Positions 1 to 10,394 of a stretch of DNA of 64,000 bases are shown one piece after another. The position numbers and the translations under genes are program-made. Under the pieces are notes generated by a model, which worked only from the letters and a program-made list of their open reading frames with translations, was not told where the DNA came from and searched no databases. The first letter of the stretch is position 1. Every line of letters begins with the position of its first letter. The stretch comes from Heloderma charlesbogerti (Eukaryota; Chordata; Lepidosauria; Squamata; Helodermatidae), in NCBI GenBank assembly GCA_026122225.1, contig JANEZZ010001951.1, positions 620,001 to 684,000 on the forward strand, given 5' to 3'.

Positions 1-972
1 AGAAGCAACAGTAAGAACCAGACATGGAACAACCGAGTGGTTCAAAATTGGGAAAGGAGTACGACAAGGCTGCATATTGTCGCCCTGCTTATTTAACTTA
101 TATGCAGAGTACATCATGAGAAACGCCGGGTTGAATGAATCACAGGTCGGAATTAAGATTGCCGGGAGAATTATCAACAACCTCAGATACGCAGACGGTA
201 CCACCCTAATGGCAGAAAGCGAAGAGGATCTAAAGAGCCTCTTGTTGAGGGTGAAAGAGGAGAGTGCAAAAGCTGGTTTGAAACTCCACATTAAAAAAAC
301 TAAGATCATGACATCTGTCCCCATCACTTCCTGGCATATAGAAGGGGAAGAAATGGAAGCAGTGACAGATTTTATTTTCTTGGGCTCCAAGATCACCGCA
401 GACGGTGACTGTAGCCATGAAATTAAAAGACGCTTGCTCCTTGGGAGGAAAGCTATGGCAAACCTAGACAGCATAGTAAGAAGCAGAGACATCACCTTGC
501 TGACAAAGGTCCATATAATCAAAGCTATGGTTTTCCCAGTAGCAACGTATGGCTGTGAGAGCTGGACTCTAAGGAAGGCTGAGCGCCAAAGAATCAATGC
601 TTTTGAACTGTGGTGCTGGAGAAGACTCTTACGAGTCCCCTGGACTGCAAGGAGGTCAAATCAGTCCATCCTAAAGGAAATCAACCCTGAGTGCTCATTG
701 GAAGGACAGATCCTGAAGCTGAAGCTCCAATATTTTGGCCACCTAATGCGAAGAGAAAACTCCCTGGAAAAGACCCTGGTGCTGGGAAAGATTGAAGGCA
801 AAAGGAGAAGGGGACGGCAGAGGATGAGATGGCTAGATAGCATCACCGATGCAATGAATATGGAGTTGAGCACACTCTGGGAGAGAGCGCAGGACAGGAA
901 GGCTTGGCGTGCTATGGTCCATGGGGTCACGAAGAGTCGGACACGACTTAACGACTGAACAACAACAACAAA
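1..972 (+). mobile_element. BovB (RTE) LINE, 3' portion, truncated by window edge
   Basis: This contains the RT-coding region plus the BovB 3' end, which reads GAGTCGGACACGACT followed by AACGACTGAACAACAACAACA. The 3' tail is the simple AAC-type repeat used by BovB. The 5' portion lies outside the window, so full length cannot be judged. Confidence 0.92.
2..958 (+). pseudogene. BovB LINE ORF2, C-terminal part (reverse transcriptase)
   Basis: This is the C-terminal part of the RTE/BovB ORF2 polyprotein, cut by the left window edge. The frame is open from base 2 with no stop: TRHGTTEWFKIGKG, RQGCILSPCLFNLY, then the RT palm motif, and the conserved C-terminal region through WLDSITDAMNM to the stop after SRTRLND. 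The RT catalytic box reads YADG instead of YADD: the second Asp codon is GGT at 197-199. This copy is therefore predicted to be catalytically dead although its reading frame is intact. It shares the KKTKIMTSVPITSWHIEG subfamily signature with the copy at 59.8-63.0 kb. Confidence 0.9.
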
Positions 973-1203
973 ATTAAAGATTATTTTTGACAGTACAGGG
1001 TTAGTATTGGTGGCGTCCAATAACTTCCTTCATTAAGGAGAATCAAAGACCCCTGATATCTCACCCTCCAACTCAAAACTCTCCAGCTCCTGAGATACAT
1101 GAATTAAAAATATATCAAATTGTCAACATCATTTTATATCAGCCTTTCCTCTGTTCACTTTAATTGGGTCTAACTGACCCCAGTTCCACTTGAATAAAAC
1201 CCA
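973..1203. other. Unannotated AT-rich spacer
   Basis: No coding or repeat signal was recognised between the BovB tail and the first palindromic element. Confidence 0.5.
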
Positions 1204-1342
1204 TAAGGGTGCAATCCTATGCATGTTTAGACAGAGAACAAGGCCTATAATTCCCAGCATGCCCCAGCCAGCCATGCTGACTGGAACATGCTGGGAGTTT
1301 TAGGCCTTTTTTCTGTCTGAACATTCATACTATTGCACCTTA
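1204..1342. repeat. Palindromic MITE family 1 (TAAGGGTGCAATCC ends)
   Basis: The left arm reads TAAGGGTGCAATCCTATG, with GTTTAGACAGA and a CCCAGCATGCCCCAGCC core. The right half returns the complement (GGGAGTTTTAGG, TCTGTCTGAAC, ATTGCACCTTA). The whole unit folds back on itself and has no coding capacity. Related copies are at 10021, 23727, 55809, 56235 and 56947. Confidence 0.75.
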
Positions 1343-2252
1343 AGTTGATAACCTGAGGAGTGGAGGTGAAACACCACCAAACAACTCCTTTATTGTTTGA
1401 ATATGAAGTGATACAGGTCAGGGGAAAAGGCTTAACCAATTTATATCCCCATTTGGTCTCAGTTATGACCCCCAGAAGGATAGAAAGATTATTCATACCA
1501 ACTTAATTGTATACTGAATTATGGTACATTTTATCTTTATTGTCACAGAATACATGCAAGCCAATATTCTGCTACGTTCAAACATACTTTCAAATATCAT
1601 AAATAAAGGGATTTGATCTCTTTGAAGGTTAAATGTATTTTTTTTCTGTGCGTGTTTAACTTAAAACTTTTGTAACACCCCTTGGTACTCCTTTACTCAT
1701 TACTGATTTGCTATTTTCAGCTTAGCAAAGGCTTTAAAAATGCAAAAAAGATATACACACACCCAAATTATGCATCACTGTTCAATGAAAAGGCTAGACC
1801 TCTGGAATTAAGTATAGTTAGACATTCTCAGGATATTGGTATGCCACATCAGTTCAAAGTGTCACTTTCATGAGTGAGGTCAACAAGTTCCATGGTAATG
1901 CAGAGTATGTTCGTGTTCAAAGGCTCTTTTTGAGGCCTCTAATCATGGAATGCAAAGTCAGTGTATATTTCATAAGGGAAACCTCAGAGAGATTGGGAAA
2001 GAGGGTGGTCACAGGACACTGACTGCACCTTCATCCTAGATGTTTTTTCATTGTCTTGTGCAATGATGGTGTGGTATTCCTGCCTCGTTGATGTAATGTA
2101 TTCTGAAACACTGCATTAGTGCAGCAGTTAGTATGTCAACAAATTAATGTCTTCCTGAGTATAATAGGACAAAGTTTGTGGGCTTTCCTAGAATCACTTG
2201 ACTTCCCTGAATGAACGTTCTAGTGCTCAAAACAAACATTATGATTTGAAAT
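1343..2252. other. Unannotated intergenic DNA
   Basis: AT-rich sequence with no supported gene. Short open frames here show no conserved motif or splice context. Confidence 0.5.
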
Positions 2253-2647
2253 TAAGGTGGCTGTGCTATAAAGGACAGTCCTCTATTGGAATTGCTGGCA
2301 AAGGTCATTCCTCTATTTGAAGGTGTCCTCTATTTGATGGGTTCCTCACTCTAAAAGTCTGGTTTAAAGTCAAAGAACCATCATGGGAGCAGGACAGCCT
2401 TGAAGTTGCCCATCAAGAGTTAGCACCTGGACAACAGACTGAGCAGGTACACAGGTCACTTGGTCACAGTCTCCCCCACTACGGTGAGATTTATTGTATT
2501 TCTATTTAAGTGATAGTTATTATTTCTAAATTTGCATTGATACATATGAATTGGCATATGCATATTTTATGCAGACCTGTAGACTCTTTTGTCCTTTTTC
2601 CAGTGATACATTTCCTCTTTTTTGGTGATCTTTAAGTGGTCACCCTA
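2253..2647 (+). mobile_element. hAT-like MITE (~400 bp, TAGGGTGGCCA ends), copy A
   Basis: The left end is TAAGGTGGCTG and the right end is GTGGTCACCCTA, together giving inverted ends close to TAGGGTGGCCA. It is flanked by an imperfect 8-bp duplication, tttgaaat (2245-2252) and tttgataa (2648-2655). The interior has repeated GGACAGTCCTCT and CTCTATTTGA motifs, a GGTCACTTGGTCACAG segment, and a right part ending CCTCTTTTTTGGTGAT. It has no ORF. This is the most abundant family in the window, with at least seven further copies between 7.7 and 29.5 kb and a fragment at 63.2 kb. Confidence 0.7.
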
Positions 2648-3208
2648 TTTGATAATAGTTCTGTGGTGAGTTACAGTCCATGCAGAGTTACAGTTTTTTT
2701 AAAACTTTGTATTTATTTGAGCTTTTTTACCATGATTTTTTTTTAAAATAATGTTAACAAAATTAAGGCAACAAAAAGAAGAAAGGACATAATAAACCAA
2801 AATCACTAAAACAAAAAAAATCACGAAAACAAAGGAATTCACTAATTATACATCTTAGTCTATAACTGATATGCGTATGGAACATCTACAGTAAACCGGC
2901 CTAAAAACAAGCTCAATACCTAATGAGAGTAAAAATGTAAGTTATACAATATATAAAAGGGCCATGTGTGAGAGTGTCATTTTGTGTGTATGTCTGCATT
3001 AATCAGAAAAAAGATAGGCAACTGTACTTGGCTGGAATTTTATTAAAAGTTTGGAGAGCTTTGACATAGGAAAGAAATGGAAACCATGGTGCCATAATAT
3101 CATTTTTCGAGTTAGGATTCCTTGCTCGCTTCACTTGCTGAGTAAGTTTATACATATTTATAGGGCATGTTTGCATGACAAACCAACCCATCATGGGTGA
3201 CATGCTGG
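2648..3208. other. Unannotated AT-rich DNA
   Basis: Runs of T and A with no gene or identifiable repeat. Confidence 0.5.
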
Positions 3209-3242
3209 GCACTGTGGGTTGTTTTGGGAACAACCCACAGTG
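3209..3242. repeat. Short perfect inverted repeat
   Basis: CACTGTGGGTTGTT is followed by a short loop and AACAACCCACAGTG, giving 14-bp arms. No function is implied. Confidence 0.7.
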
Positions 3243-3381
3243 TGTGGTTGGTATGCCTGACAGATGATCAGGTGCACTATTCACAGTGCATAGCTTGTTT
3301 CCCCCACTTCCCCCTCAGTCCTCCAGCTGGCTCTGCCCAACATCCCAGGGGACTTGGCAGCAGAACCCATCTTGTCTGTTG

Positions 3382-3590
3382 CCAAGTCCCTGTCCCCGCT
3401 CCACCCATGATCCTGATTGCAGTTGGAGCCCTTTTTATTTCCAGTGCCCCTTTCCCCTCGCCAGTGGCAGCCCCTCCGAAGTGCCCAAACAGCACTTCAG
3501 AGGGGCTGCCGCTGCTCCTGCCAAGCCCCTCATCCCCGCTCTGACTGTGATCCTGATCGCAGTCAGAGCCCTTTTTAAAAATTATTTTTA
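3382..3590. repeat. Partial tandem duplication with strong hairpin
   Basis: A ~58-bp motif beginning CCAAGTCCCTGTCCCCGCT at 3382 recurs at 3521 (CCAAGCCCCTCATCCCCGCT), each running through GATCCTGAT.GCAGT and GAGCCCTTTTTA. Between them, 3466-3483 and 3493-3510 form an 18-bp hairpin (GGCAGCCCCTCCGAAGTG and its complement, one mismatch, 9-base loop). This is an unclassified repeat, GC-rich relative to its AT-rich surroundings. Confidence 0.65.
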
Positions 3591-3599
3591 AAATAATCA

Positions 3600-4147
3600 G
3601 TTATTCATAGTTGCCCACTTGTGCAAGGGTGGGTCTTCAAAATGTAGAGGCAGGCTTTGACCATTGAGGAGTGGGGGAACAGGATGTTGCCTCAACTGTT
3701 GGTGCTGATTCAAAGTGTTGCCCTGACCCTTGGCGGTGCCCTGCTATGAATCCACATTTCCCCAAGTCCCCAGCATGGGTTTGAGAGTGTTTTAAGGTCC
3801 GCCTCCTTTCGCAACTCCCATTCACATCAGCTACTGCAGGTTCCCCCCGCCCCCAACTCTAATATATACACCTCACTAGATATACACCTCACCTAAGTAA
3901 GTAGTCCTAGTCTGACAATAGGGTAGCCTTCTAATGGTTGTATTGTGTTCAAAAATTTCCTTAACAAAAAAAAGAAGCTTTCTGTCTGCACACCTGCACA
4001 TAATATTTGTTGACAAGAACCTCAAGGCATGAAATGACATGGCACAACATATAATCATTGTCAAAATAAAACTTTTTATTATTATTAATGTACAAAGTCA
4101 GTTTTAAATTCTCTAAAACACTGCCACTAAAAAATAAGAGCCAAACA
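3600..4147. other. Unannotated DNA
   Basis: No feature could be supported. Confidence 0.5.
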
Positions 4148-5504
4148 CATTAATCGGTGTCCCCACCACCTGTAGCTCCTTCTTCCTTTTGGCAGGTCTT
4201 CTTTGATTGCCCGTAAACATGCCTCTCCAGCTGTGAAATCCGTTCCTCCATCATGCGCACTGTGAAAGAGAGTGTAAGAACATAATCAGTGTACTGCTTC
4301 CTGACCGTAGACAGATAACTCTTCAGCAGGAGCAGCAATACCTACTGGCCGTAGTCACAGAGGCTTGTAGTCCTATGAAGGCAACAAGTAGCTCATCAGT
4401 GATGGTCTGGGTGCTTCAGGATGAAGTTCTAGGCACATTTCATCCATGTTCTGTGTTTAGAAAATAACAATGAGTGGGTTACCTGTACTGCCGGTGTTAA
4501 ATACCTTACCATACTGGTACTGCTGAAGACAAGTTAAGCAAAGACTTCATTCCTAATATTCTTCCTACTAAGTGTATTTCCACTGATTGTATTGATTTAG
4601 AGCTGCATTTCTCAAACTGTAATATATATAGCCACATGCTCCTGGTTGCTTTAGTATCTAACTGCATGCATGGACAGTACAGAATATCGGATCCAGTGAT
4701 ACTTGCTATTGGGATTCGGGCTGTGTTCTTGCTAACCTTCACAAGGTTGAGAGGAAACACCTTGCTCCTCCTCCTCTCGTGACTCCACCATGGTGGTTTC
4801 CTCTTCCAGTGTTTCCCACTCATAGAATCATAGAACAGTAGGGTTGGAAGGGGCCTATAAGACCATTGAGTCCAACCCTCTGCTCAATGCACTCCACAGG
4901 TGCCACCTCCTCCTGCCCCTCTTCTCCCTCCTCTGGTGTTTTAACACTCTGTCTCCATCTCCAAAGACCTATGTGGTGCACATGGTGGCTACATATTTAT
5001 ATCAGTATTGTCCGGTCATTCAGCAGGTTTTACAGGATGCCACCTGTCAGGATATGCTAATCAGCACAGAATTGTACTGTGCTATTCATTACTATATTAA
5101 TGCTAGGAGAGGGACAGGTACTCACCTGCAGGGCACATCTCCACCTAGCTCTGCTAGCTGGCCCAAACCCACAGCTCATGCAGGCCTGAATAGAACTGCA
5201 GACGAGCACGTCTGGGAGGTGACCCAGAGTGCTCCTCCAGGGCCTCAAAAAAGGCTGCCTTTATGGCCTTAAATTTGGTTTAGGCCTGGATGGATGTCCT
5301 TTGATAGCCATCAGCCATCAGGTGCCTGTCCACATTGCAAAAAATGTGGATGGTGGGCAGACCTGAACTGCGCATGAAGTGCTCTGCATAGCCACTTTGG
5401 AGCAGTAACTCCAAAAGCACTTCCACCCCAGCATCTTGCCAATAGGCAACTCGCTGAGTAGCAACAGGATGCTGACAGGTGGGGAAAGACACCAACACAT
5501 CCAC
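4148..5504 (-). pseudogene. Decayed Myb/SANT-like DNA-binding-domain gene (Harbinger-type relic)
   Basis: The minus strand encodes a recognisable Myb/SANT-like domain. YWQDAGVEVLLELLLQSGY and DGYQRTSIQ are followed, after one in-frame stop at 5280-5282, by TKFKAIKAAFFEALEEHSG and RARLQFYSGLHELWVWA. This is the pattern of proteins encoded by Harbinger-type transposons and of host genes derived from them. Further along the same strand are acidic stretches (TLEEETTMVESREEEE near 4740-4810) and a possible C-terminal coiled coil (MMEERISQLERHVYG, 4150-4338). A CR1 3' end (4821-4895) interrupts the region. The gene is dead: stops, frame breaks and an insertion. Whether it was a transposon gene or a host paralogue cannot be decided from sequence alone. 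Confidence 0.5.
4821..4895 (-). mobile_element. CR1 LINE 3' end fragment
   Basis: The plus strand reads ATAGAATCATAGAACAGTAG then GGTTGGAAGGGGCCT, the reverse complement of the CR1 3' terminus with its ATTCTATGATTCT tail. It is inserted in the Myb/SANT-like relic. Confidence 0.85.
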
Positions 5505-5819
5505 TGCTCTTTAGCTGGTTGCTTCGGAGACTTCCATTTACATGCTATGCATGACTTTGCAGCTGTATGTAATTGCTTAACAAGGTCTTTATGCAGGAAT
5601 CCAGGATCATTAGATTTTAAAAGATGAAGCAGCATTGCTTTAGGAGTTACCAATGGTCTAACATGAAGACATTCCTGAAACTCTTGAGTTCTTCATATAT
5701 ACATGTATCTGCATATACAATGAATACATATAAAATGCATACAACTTAGTAAAATACAACTTAGTAGACGTTTTACATAGTCTTCAACAAAAACAGACCT
5801 AGATATCCAAACAAGTATC
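5505..5819. other. Unannotated DNA
   Basis: No supported gene. Open frames overlapping the Myb/SANT-like relic on both strands are out of frame with its domain and appear spurious. Confidence 0.45.
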
Positions 5820-5857
5820 CATTTGAAGGTGGTGTCTATACACCACCCATTCAAATG
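5820..5857. repeat. Imperfect inverted repeat
   Basis: CATTTGAAGGTGGTGT is followed by a short loop and ACACCACCCATTCAAATG, so the arms pair with one bulge. Confidence 0.6.
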
Positions 5858-6057
5858 TTGAAAGTATTATAAGGTCCTCAATCCATTGCAGTCTAGGAGG
5901 TGAGTTGTTATCCTTGCAAAAGTTGTAATATCAGTCTTTTAGCTGTCAAGAAGGAACATTTATGCTATTTATCCATTTATGCTGATTAATTTCCATGAAG
6001 CAGGTAAATAATTTTAAAGTTTGTTTACATTGGGGAATATTAAAGGCTGTTCCAGTA

Positions 6058-6120
6058 GAAAATGTATCTGTATAACAACCTCCTCCCCAAAATGTATCTG
6101 TATAATAACCTCCTCACCCA
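6058..6120. repeat. Two-copy 32-bp tandem duplication
   Basis: AAAATGTATCTGTATAACAA and CCTCCTCCCC are repeated immediately as AAAATGTATCTGTATAATAA and CCTCCTCACCC. It looks like a recent local slippage duplication. Confidence 0.75.
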
Positions 6121-6189
6121 TAACAAGTATTATAGACATGGATTATGGGTTACTTTGCCTGACCAGCCTCAACCAGAATTACAGTATGT

Positions 6190-6283
6190 TTAATCAGACT
6201 TAAGTCCCATTGTGATGAATGGTGCTTACACCAGAGTAAGCCCCATTCAATGCAATGGGACTTAAGTGGGTTTAAGATTGCAG
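6190..6283. repeat. Palindromic repeat family 4 (AAGTCCCATTG type)
   Basis: ACTTAAGTCCCATTG with the inverted CAATGGGACTTAAGT at its far side, enclosing a TAAGCCCCATTCAATG core. It is a foldback repeat without coding capacity. Related copies are at 30150, 45842, 53742 and 63428. Confidence 0.6.
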
Positions 6284-7261
6284 CGTAATTAAAAAGAGGA
6301 TCAAAACTGCAGCAGCAGCGGGTTGAAGCAACTTGCTTTAGGTGGGTCTATGAGGGGCAGATGATGTACATCCATTTATTTCATCCATAGTTTGGGGCCT
6401 CTGGCTCAACCACAGAAAGGCTCAAAGAGGTTGTCATCATGCAGTCTTGGAAAGTGTGAAAAAACCATTTAGAGCTCACTGCCAATTAAAGGCTGCACTT
6501 TTGGCTCCCGGCCAGCTGACACCAGCTAGTTATTGCCATAGTCTTTCCCAGCTGTTAGTAGAAAATCAGGCTCCCCTTGGAGTGAGGATATTCTGGGCGC
6601 CTGTGAGACAGCGGATGCCACACACTGGTTTGGTAAATCATTAGCTGGCTCAGAGACAGTTGAAAAGACACGAACACCTGAAGCCACACAGTACCAGGCG
6701 AGTTCTCTGGTCCAGTGGGGTATCCTTTCTTACTTGCCACTGAAGTCAACAGCAAAAGATTAAGTCATTTCAAAAGCTGCATATTTCTTATTCTTCTTAA
6801 CCTCAGCAAGTCTAAGGCTCATGCTAACACACTCTTCCACTGCCTTTCTGCTACCTGCATAAAAAAGGGAAAATCAAATTTTTGTTTTGTTTTGTTATTA
6901 AAACTTTACTAGTTTTTTTTCATTTTCCAGTAAAATACAAACAGTAAATCCTGCCCCCAATCCTGCCCCCATTCCCTCCCATTTAGGCTTTCTCCTCCTT
7001 TCTTTATATCGTCCTGTAAAATCAGATGTATTTTCATTTGCACTTCTTTACCTTGTGCCCAGCAAAGCTAAATGGCGGGCTTGTATGGTCATGTGGCAAA
7101 TCTACTTACAAGGAGAGGCGCCCTGGTGCTCTCTGTCCTATGCTAGCAGTCCTGAAGTCACCTCACAGTAAGGAAAATATTGATTGGTTGTGAGTCACAA
7201 GATGAATTCAGCTAGCAATATTTATCCTGTGGCCTTACCATCATTTCTTTACTTTAGTTTT
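6284..7261. other. Unannotated intergenic DNA
   Basis: No coding region, RNA gene or repeat could be supported. Confidence 0.5.
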
Positions 7262-7704
7262 ATTTAAAACATTTTAATACTGCCTTTCATCAAAGTTCAT
7301 TCCAGGGCAGTTTGCAAGATTGCAAAAAATACACTGGAAAATAATGGAAAATAATTAAATAAATCTGCATATTAAAATAACAACAATAACAACAGAAAAC
7401 AGCAAGTTAAAAAGCCTGAGCTAACCCTGCACCCTCACCCCAACTGTGGACACCAGGCAAGCTTCCTTGGGAAAGCATTCCATACTCAGGGTGCCACAAC
7501 TGAAAAGGCCCTCTCCCTTGTCCCCACTTGCTTCACTTCAGAAAGGGATGATGTGGCACTCAGAGAAGGCCTCAGCAAATATCCTAAAGGCATGGGCAGG
7601 TTAATATGCGGAAAGGTTATCCTTAAGGTACCTGGGACCCGAGCCATGTTGGGCTTTAAATGTAAGTCCCAGCACTTCAAACTGGGCTCTTCCAAGACTG
7701 CCAT
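7262..7704. mobile_element. Squamate LINE-derived repeat, first part (outer level of a nest)
   Basis: This interspersed repeat contains GGTGCCACAACTGAAAAGGC, CCTTAAGGTACCTGGGACC and TTGGGCTTTAAATGTAAG, a sequence set I recognise as a common squamate repeat but cannot name with certainty. It breaks at about 7704 where a hAT-like MITE begins, and resumes at 8641. Confidence 0.55.
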
Positions 7705-7732
7705 AGAGTGGCCACTTATGCATCGCCAAAAC
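7705..7732 (-). mobile_element. hAT-like MITE end fragment (split copy, middle level of the nest)
   Basis: TAGAGTGGCCACTTATGCAT plus CGCCAAAAC is the terminal segment of the ~400-bp hAT-like MITE family in reverse orientation. The rest of the same copy appears at 8266-8640, after an L2 insertion. Confidence 0.65.
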
Positions 7733-8265
7733 AGAAGCTGGTGCAGAACGCGGCGGCTTGCCTGATTAAAGGCAGCCGCCGGCATGATCACATCACTCCA
7801 GTGCTGAAGGAGTTGCACTGGTTACCAGTTGTTTTCTGGGCCAAATTCAAGGTGTCTGTTTTGACCTTTAAAACCCTATATGGTTCTGGCCCAGCCTATC
7901 TCTAGGAGCGCCTCCAGCAACACCAGACAGGCCGCTTAACAAGATCAGTCTCGGGTGGCCTTCTCTCTGTCCCATCAGCCAGGACAGCTAGGTTGGTAAG
8001 GACGAGAGAAAGGGCCTTCCCTGTGGTGGCCCCCACTCTGTGGAACTCCCTCCCTAGGGAACTCCGCCATGCCCCCTCTTTAATGAGCTTCTGCCACACA
8101 CTGAAAACTTGGTTATTCAGGCAGGCATTTGGAGTGGGTTAGGATATTTTTAAATAATGTTTAATGTATAATTTTACTGTTTTAAATTGTACTGTTGTAC
8201 ATAGCCCAGAGTGGCCAGGTGACCAGCCAGATGGGCAATTAAGAAATTTAATAAGTAAATAAATA
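7733..8265 (+). mobile_element. L2-type LINE 3' end (inner level of the nest)
   Basis: The translation gives KLVQNAAACLIKGSRRHDHI, TPVLKELHWLPV and FKTLYGSGPAYL, then after a stop RERAFPVVAPTLWNSLPREL. This is the C-terminal region of L2-like LINE ORF2 proteins. The 3' end carries a CCCAGAGTGGCCAGGTGACC segment and an AATAAATAAATAAAAT-like tail at about 8250. It is 5'-truncated, with an in-frame stop after AYL. Confidence 0.65.
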
Positions 8266-8640
8266 AAATAAAAAAGAAGAAATGCATCAGCAGAGAGAAA
8301 GAGAGAGATATTAAAAGAGGGCACAGATTTGCATGACATTTGTATGTGTTAATTTAGATATAGTGATGCAAGTTCAGAAATAAAGAGTATAATTTAATAG
8401 AAATACAGTGCATCTCACCATAGTTTGAAAGACTGTGAACAGGTGACCTGTGTGCCTGCTCAGTCCATGCACTAACTGTTGTTGGGTGACTTCAAGGCCC
8501 CAGCTACTCTCCCTTCTTATGGTTCTTTAGTTTAAAACCAGACTTGGGCTGGATGGCCCTTCAAATAGGGGATGCCTTTAAATAGACGACTATTCTCTGA
8601 CAGCCCTTCAAACAGAGGACCCTCCCCTGTAAAATAGACT
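8266..8640 (-). mobile_element. hAT-like MITE, main part of split copy
   Basis: It contains AGAGGGCACAGATTTGCATG, ATAGAAATACAGTGCATCTC ACCATAG, GACCTGTGTGCCTGCTCAGT and the CCCTTCAAACAGAGGACC end typical of the family, in reverse orientation. The terminal CACCCTA is missing at 8640. Confidence 0.65.
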
Positions 8641-9010
8641 GGTGAGATACGGTCTGAATGAACTGTTCCAGTTAAAATCCATATAGCTGCACTGTGAATT
8701 AACTGCAGCTTCTGAACCATTTCCAAAGGCAGCTCCACAAACAACACATTAAAGTAATCCAGTCAAGAGGGTAGCTCGACTTGGATAATGGTGGCCAGAC
8801 TGTCCCTGTCCAGGAGAGGCTGCAGCTTGTGAAGCAGCATAGCTGGTGACAAACACACTGTGCCACCAAGGCTACTTGGGCCTCAAGTGACAAAGCTGGA
8901 TGCAGGAGAACCCCTCCCACCCAAGCTATGCACCTGCTCTTTCAGAGGGACTGCAACCCCATCCAGAACAGGTTGGATGGATACCATCCATAAAACACTA
9001 TGGCCTACAT
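8641..9010. mobile_element. Squamate LINE-derived repeat, resumed part
   Basis: It resumes the repeat broken at 7704: ATTAACTGCAGCTTCTGAAC, AGTAATCCAGTCAAGAGG, and CTGCTCTTTCAGAGGGACTG near the far end. The order of motifs matches one continuous repeat copy split by the inner elements. Confidence 0.5.
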
Positions 9011-9133
9011 AAGGAGAAATTTTGTATTTGATTCACTTGACATGATGTTTTGGAAGAAGAGAAGGAGTGTGAAAAAGTGGCAGAATAGGGGTGGGGTGGG
9101 GCAGAGGACACACATATTTGGAAGCATGACAAG

Positions 9134-9630
9134 CAGGGGCATTGCTAAGCCTGGGTCCATGGGTTTCTGGCCCTGAATTTATTTCCTAGGGCCCCACAAG
9201 CATTTCCCGGAGCCCTGAGTATTGTCCATTGATGCCAATGGAAGGTTTTTTCTTCCATAGTTGCCATGCAGGGGGTGATTTTCAAGGGGGCCTGCAGCTG
9301 ATGAGGGAAGGGATAACTCTCCTCTTCCTACCTGCTGCAACACCCAACACCCCGAAACCCTCTCCCTGCATAGTAAGTAAGCTCAGAAAAAAAGTTTCCC
9401 ATCGATTTGGGATGATGCGGGACAGGGTGCAAATTAATTGAATAATTTATTTTGAGATGATTTCGATGTGATGTTAAATGGCGGGCTTTACCTCCTGTGA
9501 AAAGTAAAACAATCCTAGTTATTATTTCTGTATTTGCATATATAGATCTAAATCAACATATGCACACGTTATGCAGGTTGTTTCCTATGGCCCGGGCCCC
9601 AAATCTTTGAAGTGCCTAGCAACACCCCTA
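9134..9630. mobile_element. Non-autonomous hAT element with 8-bp target duplication
   Basis: Terminal inverted repeats are CAGGGGCATTGCTAAGC on the left and, as reverse complement of the right end, TAGGGGTGTTGCTAGGC. The flanks are atgacaag (9126-9133) and atgacaac (9631-9638), an 8-bp duplication with one difference, as expected for hAT insertions. There is no transposase ORF. The interior around 9505-9580 resembles the TTATTATTTC...GCATATGCA segment of the ~400-bp MITE family, suggesting shared ancestry. Confidence 0.8.
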
Positions 9631-9638
9631 ATGACAAC

Positions 9639-10020
9639 AGAATAATAACTAAGTTGCATCAATGACACTTCATTTTAACCCTCTTATATATGTTAATTTA
9701 TAACATTCATGTTGGAGCATATTTTATACCCCTCTCCCTCTCCCTCTTGTATATTTTTCACCAGCAAGCATACATAATTATTCTTTTCCACAGTGATTTC
9801 TCAGGAGATGACAAGAAGGTGCTTGAGATCTGAAGAGAGAGACACCTTGCTGAGAGGAATGTTCAAGAGCCAGGCCCCGAGAGGGCCTGTCAAGTGAAGT
9901 GAGAGCAGCTCAGATGTTTTCTTCTCCATGCGCCAATATTGTGCTGACAGAGGCTCCGTCACTTGCTGCCGGCTGTTAATGGTAATGTTCTCAAGAGAGG
10001 CTAGGCTAGGCTGCAAGGCT
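9639..10020. other. Unannotated DNA
   Basis: Nothing recognisable. Confidence 0.5.
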
Positions 10021-10143
10021 TAGAGCACAATCTTATACGTGTTTAGACAGAAAAAAGGTCCTCCAACTCCCAATGTTGGCTGGGGAATGCTGGGAGTTGT
10101 AGGACTATTTTTCTGTCCAAACATGCATAGGATTACATCCCTA
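10021..10143. repeat. Palindromic MITE family 1
   Basis: TAGAGCACAATCTTATACGT GTTTAGACAGAAAAAAGG on the left. The right half returns as ATTTTTCTGTCCAAACATGC and GGATTACATCCCTA. Confidence 0.75.
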
Positions 10144-10394
10144 ATGTGTTCACAGCCATTCTTTTTGATCAGACTGAATTATCAGCTAGCATTATGGGGT
10201 TAAAAGAGAAGCCTCTGAGATGCATTTTATTGTGGAAAAGAAGATACTGAGCCTTTAGGAGCCATTAATTTGAAAAGGCCTTTGGGAGCAGAGGGGGGAA
10301 AGGACAGTGTACATTGGAGAAACTCATATGGGCAGGACTATGTGGTACATAGGAAGTACAGGCTTTCCAACATGTGTTTCCCTCATAATGTTGC

